This document shows positions 9,710 through 17,914 of a DNA stretch of 64,000 nucleotides, one piece after another. Location of the stretch: the NCBI GenBank assembly GCA_030537735.1, contig JAUNVG010000005.1:28566-92565 (forward strand), given 5' to 3'. The first letter of the stretch is position 1, and each line of letters opens with the position of its first letter. This DNA is from Actinomycetaceae bacterium. Its GTDB lineage: Bacteria > Actinomycetota > Actinomycetes > Actinomycetales > Actinomycetaceae. Below the pieces are notes generated by a model. That model saw nothing but the letters and a program-made list of their open reading frames with translations. It was not told the origin of the DNA and searched no databases. A program made the position numbers and the translations under genes.

Positions 9710-10339
9710 CTACCCAAAATCGTGCGCTTCCAGTAGCGGGTAAGCGTAGTCCCAGCCGCCTAGTTTCGCCGCTATCTTGCCTGCATCAACTATCAGACCG
9801 TGGAATCGCGCCATCTGCGCGGGAGAAAAAGCCGCTTCCTCCGCCAGTGGGTCAAGCGCCCTTTTTGCTGCCGAGTACGTGCGGTAGGTTCCCAGTCCCG
9901 CCGCCGAAAGTAGGCGCCTGGCATAAAGGTCGTAGATGAAAACCGGTCGGTTATACACGTATAAGAGTAGGTCGTCGGCGGTTTCTTGCCCTACTCCGCG
10001 GATAGCTAAGAGTTCGCAGCGAAGCTGCGCGGTGGGTAGCGTTTGCGCCGAGTCGTCGCGCTCAGAGAACCAGGCGCTGAGAGCTTTTAAGTAACTGGTC
10101 TTGGTGTTGAAGTATCCGCTGGGTCGGATTAACTGCCCTAGTTCCGTATCGTCACAGTTCAGCAAACGCTGGGGGTCAACTAAACCGTGGCGGCGAAGGT
10201 TGGAGATCGCAACCTCAACGTTCTTCCAGGCCGTGTTCTGGGTGAGAACCGCGCCCACAGCGATTTCAAAGCGTGAATCAGCCGGCCACCAATCGCCGGT
10301 GTCCACTTGAGAATCTGAAAGCTCATACAGTCTGCGCAC
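9710..10339 (-). CDS. HhH-GPD DNA glycosylase, MagIII/endonuclease III-like without Fe-S cluster
   Basis: 209 residues from a GTG at 10339 with an excellent AGGAGG site; the longer GTG at 10357 would overlap that site. The helix-hairpin-helix is IRGVGQETADDLLLYV, followed by IYDLYARRLL with the invariant catalytic aspartate. The lysine of bifunctional endonuclease III (GVGRKTA) is glutamate here, and the four C-terminal cysteines of the [4Fe-4S] cluster are missing; only isolated cysteines occur. This combination fits the COG2231/MagIII group of monofunctional glycosylases known to remove 3-methyladenine. Substrate specificity is inferred from family resemblance only. FxxAVGAVLTQNTAW near the N-terminus is typical of the group. 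Confidence 0.8.
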   Translation of the reverse strand: MRRLYELSDSQVDTGDWWPADSRFEIAVGAVLTQNTAWKNVEVAISNLRRHGLVDPQRLLNCDDTELGQLIRPSGYFNTKTSYLKALSAWFSERDDSAQTLPTAQLRCELLAIRGVGQETADDLLLYVYNRPVFIYDLYARRLLSAAGLGTYRTYSAAKRALDPLAEEAAFSPAQMARFHGLIVDAGKIAAKLGGWDYAYPLLEAHDFG

Positions 10340-10405
10340 GTGTACCTCCTGCGCCACGAGTTCGCCTGGATTCAGTTATTGCCTGATCGGCAAGCGTGAG
10401 TTGCA

Positions 10406-10455
10406 GTTAACCCCCGGAAGCTGGTTCGTTTGAACCTGAACTTCCGGGGGTTAAC
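10406..10455 (-). terminator. Large inverted repeat downstream of rplI
   Basis: GTTAACCCCCGGAAG (10406-10420) and its exact complement (10441-10455) form a 15-bp stem around a 20-base loop. A second, smaller hairpin, CCGGCG-AAAA-CGCCGG, lies at about 10482-10497 directly after the rplI stop. Both lie where the rpsF-rplI transcript should end and may also stop readthrough from the other side. Neither has a long T-run. Confidence 0.55.
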
Positions 10456-10503
10456 TGATTGTCTACGCGACTTTTCCACTACCGGCGAAAACGCCGGAAA
10501 GTG

Positions 10504-10956
10504 TTACTCGGCGATGACACGCACCTTGATGCGTGCGGAAACCTCGGGGTGGAGGTTAACGATCACCGGGTAGTCACCGACGTACTTGATCGCCTTTTCG
10601 ATAACCACCTTGCGGCGGTCAATCTCTACGCCAGTGGCTTCCTTAACCGAGGCCGCTACGTCCGCGGAAGAAACCGCACCGTAGAGCGCATCAGTTTGAG
10701 AAGCGCGCTTAGAAACGTAGTAGAAGCTGACTTCCTCTAGCTGGTCGCGCACGGCGCGAGCATCGTCGATGGAAGCGATTTCCTTCTTACGACGCAGAGC
10801 GCTAACGCGGTCAATCTCCTTCTGCGCGCCGGGAGTCCAGCGTTCAGCTAGGCGACGGGGAACCAGGTAGTTACGTGCGTATCCGTTCTTAACTTCAACC
10901 ACGTCTCCGGCAGCGCCGAGGTTGGGAACGTCGTGGGTCAAAATGAGCTTAGCCAT
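10504..10956 (-). CDS. rplI: 50S ribosomal protein L9
   Basis: 150 residues, the usual length for L9. The N-terminal rRNA-binding domain is clear: KLILTHDVPNLGAAGDVVEV followed by KNGYARNYLVPRRLA. A long linking helix and a C-terminal domain with KAIKYVGDYPVIVNLHPEVSA follow. L9 binds 23S rRNA near the L1 stalk. It is the last gene of the rpsF-ssb-rpsR-rplI operon and starts 19 bases after rpsR behind a GAAGGGAGA site. In many bacteria dnaB follows rplI directly; here a pullulanase and a MATE gene, in other orientations, separate the operon from dnaB. Confidence 0.97.
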   Translation of the reverse strand: MAKLILTHDVPNLGAAGDVVEVKNGYARNYLVPRRLAERWTPGAQKEIDRVSALRRKKEIASIDDARAVRDQLEEVSFYYVSKRASQTDALYGAVSSADVAASVKEATGVEIDRRKVVIEKAIKYVGDYPVIVNLHPEVSARIKVRVIAE

Positions 10957-10975
10957 GATCGGTCTCCCTTCTTCC

Positions 10976-11215
10976 TCAGCGGCCTGAGCTGGAGTAGGGA
11001 AGCAGAGCCATTTCGCGGGCGTTCTTCACGGCCTTCGCGATCTTGCGCTGCTCCTGGACAGATACACCGGTTACGCGGCGAGCGCGGATCTTTCCACGGT
11101 CGGAAATGAACTTGCGCAGCAGCGCGGTGTCTTTGTAATCGATCTTGTCGATCTTAGCCGACCGCAACGGGTTGGCCTTCTTCTTAATCGGCTTGCGAAG
11201 TTGAGGCTTCGCCAT
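10976..11215 (-). CDS. rpsR: 30S ribosomal protein S18
   Basis: 79 residues, with the S18 signature: [19 protein letters not shown], then [19 protein letters not shown] and [11 protein letters not shown] at the C-terminus. No zinc-binding cysteines are present, so it is the zinc-free form. S18 pairs with S6 on the platform of the small subunit, which fits its position two genes after rpsF. A good GGAG site (GAGGAGACATC before the ATG) supports the start. It is 65 bases downstream of ssb. Confidence 0.97.
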   Translation of the reverse strand: MAKPQLRKPIKKKANPLRSAKIDKIDYKDTALLRKFISDRGKIRARRVTGVSVQEQRKIAKAVKNAREMALLPYSSSGR

Positions 11216-11280
11216 GATGTCTCCTCAGAAATCCTTACGCGCACAACTGAACTTGAACGCGCTGAACGTTGATGAATGTT

Positions 11281-11865
11281 TTAGAACGGTGGTTCTTCAC
11301 CGAAAGCAGTGGAACCACCTTCTGGGCCATCAGTGGACCACGGGTCAGTCGCGGAACCACCGGGTGCAGCGTTATAACCGGCGTTCTGGCTGGGGGAGTA
11401 GCCACCCTGGTTACCACCGGAGTAACCCCCCTGATTACCGTAGCCACCAGAGTTGGAGTAGCCACCCTGGCCACCACCGTAGCCACCCTGACCGTCGTTA
11501 GAGGTCGTGCGGGTAACCTGGGCGCGGGCACGCCGTAAGGAAGGACCAATCTCGTCAACTTGCAGTTCGATGGAAGTGCGTTGCTGACCATCGCGGGTCT
11601 CGTAAGAACGCTGCGTCAGTCGCCCTTGGACGATCACACGCATTCCCTTACGTAGAGACTCCGCCACGTTCTCAGCTACATCACGCCATACCGAACAGCG
11701 CACGAACAGGGTGTCCCCGTCCTGCCACTGACCGGTATTACGGTCGAAGTTACGCGGAGTGGAAGCCACCGTGAAGTTAGCTACCGGCGCACCGGAAGCG
11801 GTGTAACGCAGCTCCGGATCCGCGGTGAGGTTCCCGACCAAAGTAATAACGGTTTCGCCGGCCAT
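11281..11865 (-). CDS. ssb: Single-stranded DNA-binding protein
   Basis: 194 residues. The OB fold occupies about the first 110 residues ([20 protein letters not shown], later [18 protein letters not shown] and [10 protein letters not shown]). A Gly/Gln/Asn/Tyr-rich linker of short [16 protein letters not shown] repeats follows. The C-terminus ends in GEEPPF, the acidic tip that recruits repair and replication proteins (DDIPF in the classical form). The operon position between rpsF and rpsR is standard. The repetitive linker produces long open frames on the other strand that are not genes. An AAGGAGCTAACG site precedes the ATG. Confidence 0.96.
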   Translation of the reverse strand: MAGETVITLVGNLTADPELRYTASGAPVANFTVASTPRNFDRNTGQWQDGDTLFVRCSVWRDVAENVAESLRKGMRVIVQGRLTQRSYETRDGQQRTSIELQVDEIGPSLRRARAQVTRTTSNDGQGGYGGGQGGYSNSGGYGNQGGYSGGNQGGYSPSQNAGYNAAPGGSATDPWSTDGPEGGSTAFGEEPPF

Positions 11866-11906
11866 CGTTAGCTCCTTACAGCAAAGGTGAACGTCGGTTA
11901 AGTGAG

Positions 11907-12194
11907 TCAGTCGTCAGTACGCATCAGCTTGGTGCGCATAACGGTTTCGTTAAGCGACAGCTGACGGTTGATTTCTTGAGCTACCTCAGAAGTGGTGTTC
12001 ATGTTCACCACTACGTAGATGCCCTCAGACTGCTTTTGGATGTCGTAAGCAAGCCGACGCTTGCCCCATACGTCAACCTTCTCAACGGAACCACCGGCGT
12101 TAGTTACCTGCGCCAGCAGTTTTTCCATCGAGGGGGCGACAATGCGTTCATCAACGGTGGGACTGAAAATCACCATCAATTCATAGGCACGCAT
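11907..12194 (-). CDS. rpsF: 30S ribosomal protein S6
   Basis: 95 residues with the S6 fold: [16 protein letters not shown] at the start, [20 protein letters not shown] in the middle and [11 protein letters not shown] at the end. It is the first gene of the operon and has a very strong AAAGGAGGTGGGG site. S6 binds S18 and 16S rRNA. The 5' leader contains a hairpin (12224-12242) close to the start, where S6:S18 autoregulatory elements lie in many bacteria; the match to that RNA family is not proven here. Confidence 0.97.
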   Translation of the reverse strand: MRAYELMVIFSPTVDERIVAPSMEKLLAQVTNAGGSVEKVDVWGKRRLAYDIQKQSEGIYVVVNMNTTSEVAQEINRQLSLNETVMRTKLMRTDD

Positions 12195-12223
12195 AATTTA
12201 CCCCACCTCCTTTGGACTCATCG

Positions 12224-12242
12224 GTCACGGTCTGTCCGTGAC
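12224..12242 (-). promoter_or_regulatory. Leader hairpin before rpsF
   Basis: In the rpsF transcript GTCACGG-ACAGA-CCGTGAC folds into a perfect 7-bp hairpin, 30 bases before the start codon. A 12-base palindrome GAAGGATCCTTC (12256-12267) lies just upstream of it in the same leader. rpsF operons are often controlled by S6:S18 binding to a leader hairpin; that this is such a site is an inference. The rest of the 304-base gap to the pullulanase holds the promoters of both transcripts; no other gene is seen. Confidence 0.4.
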
Positions 12243-12450
12243 AGGAGGGTTATGCGAAGGATCCTTCAGATGCAAACGTTATGCAAACCTAGGACCGACC
12301 TACATAATAGCGGTAAAGCAGCCCAAACTCTAGGGGAATTGTTGCCTTGGGGATAAGTGTGGTCAAACAGACCTAGCCGCCCCCGGTCAAAACCAACACC
12401 GAAGAAAATTTCATAATCATAACTATTGGGATGGGCCCGCACCCTTGGTA

Positions 12451-12464
12451 ACGTTAAACCAAAA
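12451..12464 (+). promoter_or_regulatory. LacI-type operator candidate before the pullulanase
   Basis: The near-palindrome GGTAACGTTAAACC has the central CG and AACGTT core typical of LacI/MalR-family operators that control glucan genes in actinobacteria. It lies about 35 bases before the pullulanase start. This is a motif reading only; no such regulator gene is in the window. Confidence 0.3.
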
Positions 12465-12498
12465 CATTCACTAAATACATTGAAGTTTGGAGTGAATC

Positions 12499-15400
12499 GT
12501 GAACACCGCTCGCCCCCGCCACAAACTCTCACGCAAAATACCACTGCCCGCGTTACTGACCACCCTAATCACCATGAGTGCAATGCTAATCTCCTCCCTT
12601 CCCCAGCCAGCCGCGGCCGCCGTCGGAAACGACGACTACACCGCCCCCGGAAACTACCAAACCCAAGCCGGATGCGAAGGCAACTGGGACCCCGGCTGCC
12701 AGGCCACTGTCCTCGCCAAGCAAGAAACCGGACTATACACCCTGGAAGTAGACCTACCCGCCGGGGAATGGCAGTTCAAAATCACCCAAGGTGGCACCTG
12801 GGACCGCAACTGGGGGGTAGATGGCCAAGCCGGCGGCGACAACCTCACCTACCACTCCGACGGAGGTAAAGCCACCCTCTACTTCGACCCGCACTCCAAA
12901 CGCGCCGCCATCATTAAAGACAGTCAAACCGTGGTGGTGGCGGGAAGTTTCCAAAAAGCCCTGGGATGTGAAGGCGACTGGCAACCCGCATGCCGCATGC
13001 CGCTACTGTTCCCCGCCGCCGACGGCACCTACACCTGGACCACCGAAAACCTGCCGGCAGGAAACTACGAAGCGAAAATCGCCATCGGCGGAACCTGGGA
13101 CACCAACTACGGAGTAGGCGGCGACGCTGGGGGAGCGAACTACCAAGTAAGTATTGGAAACGGCCCCGTGACGTTTACCTACCACCCCGACACCCACGTC
13201 CTCGACGTAGTATCGGACGCGGTTGTGGTGCAAGGACTCGGGCAACAACGCGCCCTGTGGATAGACGCCACCACCATTGCCTGGCCCAAAGACTTACTCA
13301 GCGGCACCGACCTAGCGGCAAGCAACGTGGAACTGGTGACCTCCGAAACGGGGGAAGCAAAACTGGAAGACGGCAAAGTCACAGGCGGGCAGCGCCATTC
13401 GCTCGCGGTGGGCGGACCACTGCCGGAAGAAACGCTGCAACGCTACCCGCACCTAGCTGGCATGGTTAGCTTGCAGCTGCCGGCAGATACCGATCCAGCC
13501 ACCGTCAAACAGTGGCTTAAAGGACAGCACATGGTGGCGGTCACCAGTGGGGGCGAAACCCTGGCCTACACCGGGTTGCAGGTGGCTCCCGTCCTCGACA
13601 GCCTGTATGCGGCGGCGGCGCAAACCCCGCTGGGAATCACCTGGGAAGAAGGCAGTGCCACCGCCAGGTTATGGGCACCCACCGCCACTGAAGTGAGCCT
13701 GGAGGTGAACACCGACACCGGCAGCGCCACCTATCCGGCGCAACTGGATGAGAACACCGGGGTGTGGACTAAAGTCGCACCCGCCAACGTGGACTGGAAC
13801 GGGGCGCGCTACCGTTGGAAAGTCACGGTGTGGGTGCCAAGCAGTGGGCTAAGCGTAACCAACTCGGTGACTGACCCGTACGCTAAAGCGCTGACCACTG
13901 ACTCCACCTGGGCGGTCATGGTGGACCTGAACGACCCGCGGTGGCAGCCTGAAAAGTGGTTGCAAACTCCCGCGCCCAAGGTGCGAAACGATGCGGCTCG
14001 CAATATCTACGAACTACACATCCGCGACTTCTCCATTAAGGATGAGTCAGTGCCAGCCGACCAGCGTGGCACCTACCTGGCATTCACCCACCCCGAATCC
14101 AACGGGATGCGCCACTTGAAAGCGCTGGCGCAAGCGGGGATGAACACCATTCACCTGCTGCCCAGTTTCGACATCGCCACCATCCCCGAAAACCGCGATG
14201 ACCAGGTGGACCCGCTGATCCCGCCGGCGGGAGCGGACTCCGACCAGCAGCAAGCCGCGGTGAGTGCGGTGGCTGAGCAAGACGGTTTCAACTGGGGGTA
14301 TGACCCCTACCATTTCCAAGCGCCGGAAGGGTCCTACGCTACCGCTCAGGGGCAGGACGGGGCTGAGCGAGTAGCGCAGTTCCGCTCCATGGTCGCCGGC
14401 CTACACGGCGCCGGATACCAAGTGGTGCTAGATCAGGTTTACAACCATGCGGCTGCCTCCGGGCAAGATGACAAATCCGTGCTCGATAAGATCGTGCCCG
14501 GCTACTATCACCGCCTGTCCTTGAACGGGACGGTGGAGAACTCCACCTGCTGTGCGAACCTGGCTACTGAGAACACCATGATGGAAAAACTCATGGTTGA
14601 TTCCCTGGTGACGTGGGCGCGCGAGTACCGGGTCGACGGGTTCCGCTTCGACCTGATGGGGCACTCCTCGCGCGCCAACCTTGAAGCGGCGCGCACTGCC
14701 TTGGACGCCCTCACCTTGGAAACCGACGGGGTGGACGGCAAATCCATCTACCTGTACGGGGAAGGCTGGGACTTCGGGGAAGTCGCGGGGAATGCGCGTT
14801 TTTACCAGGCGAAACAAGGACAGTTGGACGGGACCGGAATCGGCGCGTTTAACGACCGGTTGCGCGACGCGGTTCACGGCGGCGGCCCCTTTGATGAGTT
14901 CGCTCGCGAGTTCCAAGGCTTCGGTAACGGATTGTTCACCGACCCCAACGGGTTTTCTGAGCTGACCGGCCCCCAGCAGCAAGCACAGTTAGAACACCTA
15001 TCTGACCTGGTGCGCCTGGGCATGGCGGGGAACTTGAAAGACTTTAAGTTCACTACTTCGGCTGGGAAAGTCCAGCGCGGCGATGAAATCAAGTACGGGG
15101 ACCAGCCTGCTGGTTTTGCTTCGCAACCGGCGGAGAACGTCAACTACGTTGATGCCCACGACAATGAGACCCTCTATGACCTTAACGTCATGAAGATGCC
15201 GACGAACTGTTCAATGGAAGAGCGTATCCGCATGAACACGGTGTCACTGGCGACCGTCACCTGGGGGCAATCCCCGGTGTTTTGGCACGCCGGGACCGAC
15301 ATTTTGCGTTCTAAATCCCTGGATCGGGACTCCTACAACTCCGGTGACCACTTCAACGCCATTGACTGGACACTGGAAACCAACGGGTTTGGAAACGGCC

Positions 15401-16119
15401 TGCCGGTAGAGGGGAAGAACGGCGATAAATGGCATTGGATGGGGCCGCTACTGGCGAACGAAAACCTCAAACCCGCCACCGCCGACATGCAGCGAGCCAA
15501 CGCCATGGCCAGGGAGCTGCTGCAGGTGCGCACGTCCTCGCCCCTGTTTAGTTTGGGTAGCGCGGAACTAATCGGTGAGCGCGTGACCTTCCCCGCCAGT
15601 GGGGAAGGGGCCGTACCCGGATTGATTGTTATGCATATCGAGGACGGGGGCGGAAGTGGCGTTGATGTCGATGAGCAAATCGATGGTGCGTTAGTGGCGA
15701 TTAATGCCACCCCGCTGGCGGCTTCGGCGAAGCTAGGTGAACTTGCCGGTAGAGATTACCGGGTTAACGCGGTGCAAGCTGGGGGCGTGGACGCCGAGAC
15801 CATGAAGGAAGTTAGTTGGGAGGCAAGTAGCGGGGAGCTTTCGGTGCCGGCGCGCACCGCGGTGGTGCTGTTTGCGGCCGCTAAGGATGATGAGCCGGTG
15901 GTTCCGGTGGAGCCGATCGCCCCGCCGAATGTGGAGCCGAACGACCCGCCGAGCGTTCCCGGTGACAGTGGTACGGACCTTGTCCCCCACCCCACCCAGG
16001 CATCTGCCCAAGCCGCTGCCCTCAGTAAGACCGGGACCAATGCGGGAATACTGGGCGTGAGCGCGGTGGTGCTGCTCATGGCTGGAACCGCTTTGATCCT
16101 GTTGCGGGGGCGCCGCTGA
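12499..16119 (+). CDS. pulA: Cell-wall-anchored type I pullulanase (GH13)
   Basis: 1206 residues. A signal peptide ends near the Ala-rich PAAAA about residue 41. Two similar X25-type modules follow (about 47-130 and 145-240), each with GCEGxW, LPAG and GGTWDxNYGVxG-like motifs. Then come a pullulanase-associated region, a CBM48 near 380-480 (ITWEEGSATARLWAPTATEV) and the GH13 barrel. YELHIRDFSI is the pullulanase motif; catalytic residues are D718 (GFRFDLM), E755 (YGEGWDF) and D888 (DAHDNE). The C-terminus has LSKTG at 1175, a hydrophobic helix and RGRR, a non-canonical sortase signal. The enzyme should cut alpha-1,6 bonds of glycogen and pullulan at the cell surface. It is a single gene. Confidence 0.93.
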   Translation: MNTARPRHKLSRKIPLPALLTTLITMSAMLISSLPQPAAAAVGNDDYTAPGNYQTQAGCEGNWDPGCQATVLAKQETGLYTLEVDLPAGEWQFKITQGGTWDRNWGVDGQAGGDNLTYHSDGGKATLYFDPHSKRAAIIKDSQTVVVAGSFQKALGCEGDWQPACRMPLLFPAADGTYTWTTENLPAGNYEAKIAIGGTWDTNYGVGGDAGGANYQVSIGNGPVTFTYHPDTHVLDVVSDAVVVQGLGQQRALWIDATTIAWPKDLLSGTDLAASNVELVTSETGEAKLEDGKVTGGQRHSLAVGGPLPEETLQRYPHLAGMVSLQLPADTDPATVKQWLKGQHMVAVTSGGETLAYTGLQVAPVLDSLYAAAAQTPLGITWEEGSATARLWAPTATEVSLEVNTDTGSATYPAQLDENTGVWTKVAPANVDWNGARYRWKVTVWVPSSGLSVTNSVTDPYAKALTTDSTWAVMVDLNDPRWQPEKWLQTPAPKVRNDAARNIYELHIRDFSIKDESVPADQRGTYLAFTHPESNGMRHLKALAQAGMNTIHLLPSFDIATIPENRDDQVDPLIPPAGADSDQQQAAVSAVAEQDGFNWGYDPYHFQAPEGSYATAQGQDGAERVAQFRSMVAGLHGAGYQVVLDQVYNHAAASGQDDKSVLDKIVPGYYHRLSLNGTVENSTCCANLATENTMMEKLMVDSLVTWAREYRVDGFRFDLMGHSSRANLEAARTALDALTLETDGVDGKSIYLYGEGWDFGEVAGNARFYQAKQGQLDGTGIGAFNDRLRDAVHGGGPFDEFAREFQGFGNGLFTDPNGFSELTGPQQQAQLEHLSDLVRLGMAGNLKDFKFTTSAGKVQRGDEIKYGDQPAGFASQPAENVNYVDAHDNETLYDLNVMKMPTNCSMEERIRMNTVSLATVTWGQSPVFWHAGTDILRSKSLDRDSYNSGDHFNAIDWTLETNGFGNGLPVEGKNGDKWHWMGPLLANENLKPATADMQRANAMARELLQVRTSSPLFSLGSAELIGERVTFPASGEGAVPGLIVMHIEDGGGSGVDVDEQIDGALVAINATPLAASAKLGELAGRDYRVNAVQAGGVDAETMKEVSWEASSGELSVPARTAVVLFAAAKDDEPVVPVEPIAPPNVEPNDPPSVPGDSGTDLVPHPTQASAQAAALSKTGTNAGILGVSAVVLLMAGTALILLRGRR

Positions 16120-16134
16120 AAGCCGACCCAAACG

Positions 16135-16210
16135 GGCGCTGGGAACACTGGCGCCGCTGGCAACATAGGCGCTGGGATCACGGGCGCGGCTGGGATCACG
16201 GGCGCCGCTG
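16135..16210. repeat. Degenerate 18-base tandem repeat
   Basis: About four imperfect copies of an 18-base unit resembling GGGATCACGGGCGCGGCT follow the pullulanase stop and end at the MATE stop codon. Two adjacent copies share GCTGGGATCACGGGCGC. The repeats fill the gap between the convergent genes; no clear terminator stem is seen. Confidence 0.55.
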
Positions 16211-16214
16211 ACTC

Positions 16215-17612
16215 CTAGTGGGCGTCAGGCAGGTGCATCCAGGTGTCTGTGCGCAGTCGCCAACCGGTAGTGAGGGCGCGCATTCCCATGAACGCTCCCG
16301 CTAGGCTCACCCAGATTAAACCCAGCACCCAACGTTGCTCACAGACACCGGTGGCGGGGGTGAAGAACTGCACTATCAGCCACAGCAGCGGCAGGTAGAC
16401 CGCGATGTTAATAACTCCCGCTATCGCCAGGTAACGGTTGTCGCCCGCCCCCATCAAAATCCCGTCGAGGACGTACACGTAGCCGGCCACTACCTGCAAG
16501 ATGCCACCAATGATGAGGGCGGTGGTGGCCAGGGAACGCATCTGCGCGTCGGTGCCGAAAATCCAAGGAAAAAGCGGGGAACCGGCGACGATCACCAATC
16601 CGATAACCGCGCCGCTGGCAAGTCCCCACCAGATGATCCGACGCACCAGGGCGCGGGTGCGGGCAACGTCCTCGGCCCCTAAAGTGTGGCCGATTAGCGC
16701 CTGGGCGGCGATAGCGAGGGCATCTAAAGCGAAAGCGGAAAACATCCACACGGTCAGGGCGCTTTGGTGGGCGGCCAACGCGGTGGTTCCGGTTTTAGTC
16801 ACCGCCCAAACGGTGGCTAGGAAAGCCAGTCGCAAGGAAACGGTTCGCACCAGCAGCGCCGAACCGTGGTGGGCGGCCGCCCACACCCCACCCAGGTTGA
16901 ACCGAAAACGCAGATGATAGGGGCGGGTGCGCCACACTACCACCGCGGTTAAGACCGCACCCATGAGAGTTTCAGTGATAGCGGTTCCCAAAGCGGAGCC
17001 CGCGATTCCCATGTTGGCACCGTAAATCAACACCGCATTCAAGATGGCGTTTACTGCCGCCCCCACGGTGGCGACAATGAACGGGGTACGGGTATCTAAA
17101 GTGCCTCGCAGGGTTCCGGTGGCAGCCAAAACCACCAGCATTCCCACCAGGCCGGGGCTGGCGTAATGCAGGTAAGCCAAGGCGTGCGTACTTACCTCGG
17201 CAGTGGGGTTGAACCAGGCCACTAGCGGTTTAGCTCCCAGCATTAGAGCCGTGGCACTTAGGATCCCCAGCACTGCTGCCAGCCAAATGGCGTTAATCCC
17301 GTTTTGCAGGCCCTCACCGGGGCGGCCGGCGCCGGTCGCGCGCGAAGTTAGGGCGGTGGTGGAGTAAGCCAAGAAAATGAACAGTCCCACCACGGAGGTG
17401 AGGATGGTACTGGCTAGGGCTAGTCCCGCCAAAGGGGCGGTACCGAGGTGACCAACCATGCCTGAGTCAATGGTGGTCAAAAGTGGCTGTGCAACCAGGG
17501 CTCCCAGGGCTGGTAGCGCCAGGTTGAGGATTTGCCGGTTGATGTCAGACGGTAGCGCAGAAGTCTCAACTTCAGGTTTAGAGTTGTCGTTCATTTGGGG
17601 CACACTATCCAC
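16215..17612 (-). CDS. MATE-family multidrug/organic cation exporter
   Basis: About 465 residues with twelve hydrophobic segments and the MATE/DinF pattern: NLALPALGALVAQPLLTTID and GMVGHLGTAPLAGLALA in the first helices, FIFLAYSTTALTSRATGAG in helix 2-3. Proteins of this family export cationic drugs or metabolites using Na+ or H+. A substrate cannot be assigned. The GTG at 17612 is the longest start; an ATG at 17594 (MNDNSKPE) is equally possible, and neither has a strong ribosome binding site. It is convergent with the pullulanase and divergent from dnaB, so its promoter lies within or beside the DnaA-box cluster. Confidence 0.88.
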   Translation of the reverse strand: MDSVPQMNDNSKPEVETSALPSDINRQILNLALPALGALVAQPLLTTIDSGMVGHLGTAPLAGLALASTILTSVVGLFIFLAYSTTALTSRATGAGRPGEGLQNGINAIWLAAVLGILSATALMLGAKPLVAWFNPTAEVSTHALAYLHYASPGLVGMLVVLAATGTLRGTLDTRTPFIVATVGAAVNAILNAVLIYGANMGIAGSALGTAITETLMGAVLTAVVVWRTRPYHLRFRFNLGGVWAAAHHGSALLVRTVSLRLAFLATVWAVTKTGTTALAAHQSALTVWMFSAFALDALAIAAQALIGHTLGAEDVARTRALVRRIIWWGLASGAVIGLVIVAGSPLFPWIFGTDAQMRSLATTALIIGGILQVVAGYVYVLDGILMGAGDNRYLAIAGVINIAVYLPLLWLIVQFFTPATGVCEQRWVLGLIWVSLAGAFMGMRALTTGWRLRTDTWMHLPDAH

Positions 17613-17630
17613 TGATTTTCACTCGACTTT

Positions 17631-17789
17631 CTATCCACAAGATGTGGATGGGGCTGTGGACAATTTACCCCATTCGACGCGGAAGTCACGGTGACAGGGT
17701 TGACGCTTCCTGCCAGCAATCCACAGGTTATCCACAACAATTCACCTATTTGCCCTAGTTATCCACAGAAAATGCTGGACTTATGCACA
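17631..17789. promoter_or_regulatory. DnaA-box cluster upstream of dnaB
   Basis: Two perfect DnaA boxes TTATCCACA lie at 17728-17736 and 17759-17767, and TTATGCACA, which fits TTWTNCACA, at 17781-17789; all on the same strand. One-mismatch boxes are CTATCCACA (17631-17639) and, on the other strand, TTGTCCACA (17655-17663). Weaker ones are at 17643-17651 and 17717-17725. The last strict box overlaps the possible -35 of a dnaB promoter (TTATGC, 17 bases, TATAGT at 17804-17809). DnaA control of dnaB, or DnaA titration, is an inference. The window holds no dnaA or dnaN, so this is not the standard oriC location. Confidence 0.75.
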
Positions 17790-17914
17790 TTTAAGGTTAG
17801 CTTTATAGTTACACGCCAGATAAGCTCACAGTCGAAAGTAGTGTGATCAAAGGCGAAAAATTCGGCACTTCATTAGTGGCGCACAGGCAGGTAAACGACA
17901 GGAAGGCTACAAAG

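Noticed and set aside
11380..11500. CRISPR-like short repeats
   Set aside because: The repeats are codons of the Gly/Tyr/Gln-rich SSB linker, with no constant repeat-spacer structure.
15756..16199. 147-residue minus-strand frame with PAAPVIPAP repeats
   Set aside because: It is antisense to the pullulanase tail and the 18-base repeats; no ribosome binding site.
17600..17840. Chromosomal oriC
   Set aside because: Although DnaA boxes cluster here, dnaA and dnaN are not adjacent; the site is reported as a DnaA-box cluster without claiming an origin.
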